NCBI GenBank assembly: GCA_026874595.1
Contig: CM049306.1
Span: 10,811,019 to 10,875,018 of the forward strand
Direction: 5' to 3'
DNA from: Sipunculus nudus
Taxonomy: Eukaryota > Annelida > Sipuncula > Golfingiida > Sipunculidae
DNA: 64,000 bases
This document shows, piece by piece, positions 61,081 to 64,000 of the stretch. Every line of letters starts with the position of its first letter. Position 1 is the stretch's first letter. Under the pieces are notes generated by a model, which was not told the origin of the DNA, did no database searches, and saw only the letters and a program-made list of their open reading frames with translations. A program made the position numbers and the translations under genes.

Positions 61081-62395
61081 CTGGTGAAAAAGAGAAAAAC
61101 CTGTAAAAAGTTCTCTAGGCTTATCACAGCAGCCAAGGCAGCAGAGTTGACAGGGTTGTTTGTTATAAATTAGAAAGCTGCGACAATTGAGTAATCTTGA
61201 GCTGTACACACGGTATTTATCCCAATGTGATTACAATAAAAAAAGTTTCAGCATCCTATCAACCGATTATTATCATGCGGGAAATCCTTGACCAGTTTTT
61301 TAGGCCGGATTTAAACAATAAAACCTTACATCTACCCTACAGCATCCTTACATCGACCGACCCTAAAACGATTTTTCAAGTCGGCAAAGAATCGCTCGGA
61401 AAAGTCGGTAGATGGGTGTCAGGCTATACAGGACATGTTGCCGTTTGATCTATAGATCTGCAATTTTGCACATACTATGGAAAATTTCCCTAAATATACC
61501 TTAACTAGGTCACTGTGACCTTAATGCCCCATGTTCAACCGATTATAAAAATAGTTATCATATGTTACTTTTAAAATATTGACGAGCGATCATTATGAAC
61601 TCTGTATTCTTTAAATTTAATAGATACCGGTGTCATTTCATATCTTCTTATTTTATATTCAACCTTTTTACTGATTTTGAATCTCCATATTTCCTGATTC
61701 GACTGTATTTCCTTTTCGGTGATTCCCGTATTGCAGACGTATATTTGTATTGGAGACGTATATACTTAACCATTTTATAGGTATGTATTTTAGATATGTA
61801 TCTATTTAGAATTAAATGCAAAACTCCAGACAGCTCAGGTTAAACGGGCTTGTGTGGCTCAGCATTTGAAATACCTTCCATTTTTCTTTAAACAGTGCCG
61901 GATTTTTTTTTTTTTTGGGGGGGGGGACAGTTCCTTGCATTCACTGGCCGAAAGGTACCATTGCAAGATAACACACTAAAACAATGCATTTAATTAATAA
62001 TGCAGGAAGGTTGTAAAATAATAATAGGATTTTTATCGAGCTTTATTGTAAAACATGGCATAAATAAAAAAAAATTTAATACGCACACACCATGTGTTTG
62101 TTTATGTGAGTGTCTGTGTATGTTATTCAGGGGGTAGCAAGCAGACTCTGGTAGAGGTTTACCACTTCAATGTCCAGAAGAATCAGAAGTAACTTATGTA
62201 TGTATTTGGTTAGAGAAAGTACTTTCTATCGTATGTAGTTTGAAATGCAGGTTGTCTTTTTTCACTCTCTCCCGGTAGAATACTTTTGAGTAAAAACGAA
62301 TGTCCTATTGAAGTTATTCTTCCACGTTCGTTATAATTTCACAATCATCGAATCATCTGAACTCGGGTACTATATATCGATTTTTAGTTAAATAT

Positions 62396-62681
62396 ATGTT
62401 GATAACCAGGATATCAAGGAATACTCGGCGCATGAAGACAACAGTACAGTGGAGTCAGGGTCACAAATCAGCTGTGAGAGCTTTAGGTAAACAGGATGTC
62501 TTTAATTAATTATTGTGGTAGCACTATGAGAATTAATCTTTACTGTTCGCTTGATTCATTTAAAATGCAAAGATTAGTTTTAGTCCAGGCACTTGTGCAC
62601 AAGCTGTGTGACCTGTCAATCAGGGCATTGGAAGATTTCAAAGAAATAAAGGCACATGGAAAGCTTGCAGGTGTCAGATAG
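62396..62681 (+). CDS. candidate two-exon gene for a 62-residue peptide
   Basis: Exon 1 (62,396-62,486) runs from ATG through MLITRISRNTRRMKTTVQW to a 'ttta|g|gtaaac' donor with one base left. Exon 2 (62,584-62,681) follows 'gattagttttag' and continues in phase as VQALVHKLCDLSIRALEDF and so on, ending HGKLAGVR and TAG. AATAAA at 62,719-62,724 lies 38 bases after the stop, and TATATAT precedes the start by ~20 bp. The 97-bp intron is short, and the second part is also open without splicing. The peptide is basic with an amphipathic C-terminal half. Family unknown. Confidence 0.3.
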
Positions 62682-62718
62682 CAGAAGTTCCTATACTCCG
62701 TATAACTGCTGGTATATT

Positions 62719-62724
62719 AATAAA
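62719..62724 (+). terminator. poly(A) signal AATAAA
   Basis: Canonical hexamer 38 bases downstream of the TAG at 62,679-62,681. Confidence 0.35.
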
Positions 62725-62739
62725 GTGATTGACAATTAG

Positions 62740-64000
62740 CGTATTGTGTAGTGTGATACGTTAAATATGTTATAACATATAAGTGCATTCGCATACAATT
62801 TGCTCCTCATCTGTGTAACGTGTATTACAACCGACTTATTCGCGAAATAACTTGGAAGACCTGTGCCAAATGCAATACATGACTTCTGTAAAATCATGTG
62901 GCTGCGTGATCCAAAGACCTAGAGTTTACAAAAATGTAAATTTGAATAAGATAAATGAAACATTGCCTCATCCATACACTTATATATTAAAAACTATGCA
63001 AAAAAATACTGACGGGTCAATATTTACTCTTGTAAGCATATTTGTGTTTATGATAGCCTATACACAGATTTTAAAATGTCCTTAAATTAAAATAATGGAA
63101 TCATGGGTGAGATGATGTGCAGACTTAATTCCTATTATTTATTCATCCTCACCATATTCTGTGACAATAAGTTAAAACATAAGAATATACTTATCATTAC
63201 GAACATTTTCCCAGCTAGATAAAAACTTTTTGTGCTGCAAATTCTTGATATCCTCACGGTTTCTGCTTTCCGTTTTCCTAAAAATTGTCTGACAATCTAA
63301 TGAGTCTTATAGGGTATTTCAAAACAGCTTTTACACGTAGACATGAGAGAAATCTTCCGATTTGAGGAAAAAGATGGTAATCATTTAACATCATAAACAC
63401 ACTCTGAACATGATCAAGACATTGGTATGATTAGCATGGATGATCAGGATGCTCTCATTTAAATATTATTTGAAGGTCCTGATTCCTCAATTGGACCCCA
63501 CGGACCCCGGATCCCGGACCCCAAGAAAAATTTATAATTCTTAAAACTCTCACGGTAATCTGTCGAGATATTTGAGTAGAAAAGTATCTATAGACGTATT
63601 TATATTATGTTTGGTCCAAACCATAAAAACAAATCTGTTTTGTAACATAATTTGACAATTAACACTTTCGGACCCTGATGACGCACAAAGATCTGACCGA
63701 CCCACACCATTATATTTTTACCCAAAACAAAAACAAAAAATCATTTTTAGTGTGTGACACGAGTGCTCCTTCTTTTCTCGTTCAATTAGAAATAAAATTA
63801 TGAGGGGTGGTTATATACCGCTGTCCGCCAAAATAAAACTCAAGCTTAAGCAAAGTCCAGGGGTCCGTTTCCATCTAAATATTTTCGTATCCTTAAATCT
63901 TTCACCGGATCGGTTATTTGAAAAGCTTAGGGACTTTGTTCTTATATCAGTAACAGGGGTTTATTTATCGGTATAAATATGGAAAATGTGGAAACTGATG
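62740..64000. other. unique AT-rich sequence, no gene recognised
   Basis: A 77-codon frame at 62,852-63,085 starts on TTG and has no recognisable domain. At ~63,496-63,524 the words GGACCCC, GGACCCCGGATCCCGG and GGACCCC are clustered. Nothing else is supported. Confidence 0.4.

Noticed and set aside
61197-61448. 83-codon + frame
   Set aside because: It begins on a non-ATG codon, has no recognisable domain, and no splice or promoter context was found.

Overview
This is eukaryotic, AT-rich, repeat-dense nuclear DNA. Nothing prokaryotic is visible: there are no operons, no long ORFs, and introns and poly(A) signals instead. The repeat style suggests a marine lophotrochozoan, most likely a mollusc and possibly a bivalve. 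The cues are elements built as head, tandem core and hairpin tail, a tRNA-derived SINE, small MITEs, and cores written in a recurrent 'aaaccgtttgaccgatttgg' idiom. The lineage is inference; no conserved gene confirms it.

Layout. Positions 1-16,085 are one satellite array of about 57 monomers of ~277 bp. Each monomer is an old dimer of two related halves (~127 + ~148 bp), each half carrying a GGTGGCGCCACC palindrome. The array has higher-order structure, with blocks repeating at offsets of 1,386, 3,041 and 9,132 bp (5, 11 and 33 monomers). It ends at 16,086-16,403 in a ~318 bp tail that recurs at 29,390-29,703, where a short element (27,649-29,703) holds a head, a few monomers and the same tail. 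The satellite therefore looks like an expanded core of a non-autonomous transposon. The T-rich insertion sites, subterminal inverted repeats and 6-bp hairpin before the end fit Helentron-derived elements (HINE, or bivalve 'pearl'-type elements).

A second family with the same design but a different ~343 bp core occupies 35.4-40.4 kb as head-to-tail copies. Its last copy ends 41 bp before a candidate exon. Other tandem families lie at 17.1-17.7, 19.5-20.8, 35.0-35.4, 41.9 and 43.0-44.4 kb. Two MITEs with TTA target duplications (29,963-30,319 and 30,577-30,881) and one with TA flanks (59,410-59,795) have recognisable termini. A ~75 bp inverted repeat encloses 48.9-50.5 kb.

Genes. No conserved protein family is recognised. 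Four candidate spliced genes or gene ends were found by reading splice sites and phase by hand: (1) a three-exon 35-residue ORF at 23,432-25,595 (+), with a perfect CRE upstream and a poly(A) signal; (2) the 3' end of a gene on + with exons 40,434-40,521 and 53,971-54,019, plus an alternative first exon at 52,513-52,562 in matching phase; (3) a two-exon 62-residue ORF at 62,396-62,681 (+); (4) a possible terminal exon on - at 60,999-61,080. All are hypotheses until RNA evidence exists. The ~13 kb intron of gene 2 holds three of the four exact TGATTGACAG (PBX/PREP-type) decamers in the window. The many ~60-codon and ~93-codon ORFs inside the satellite are treated as by-products of repetition, not genes.
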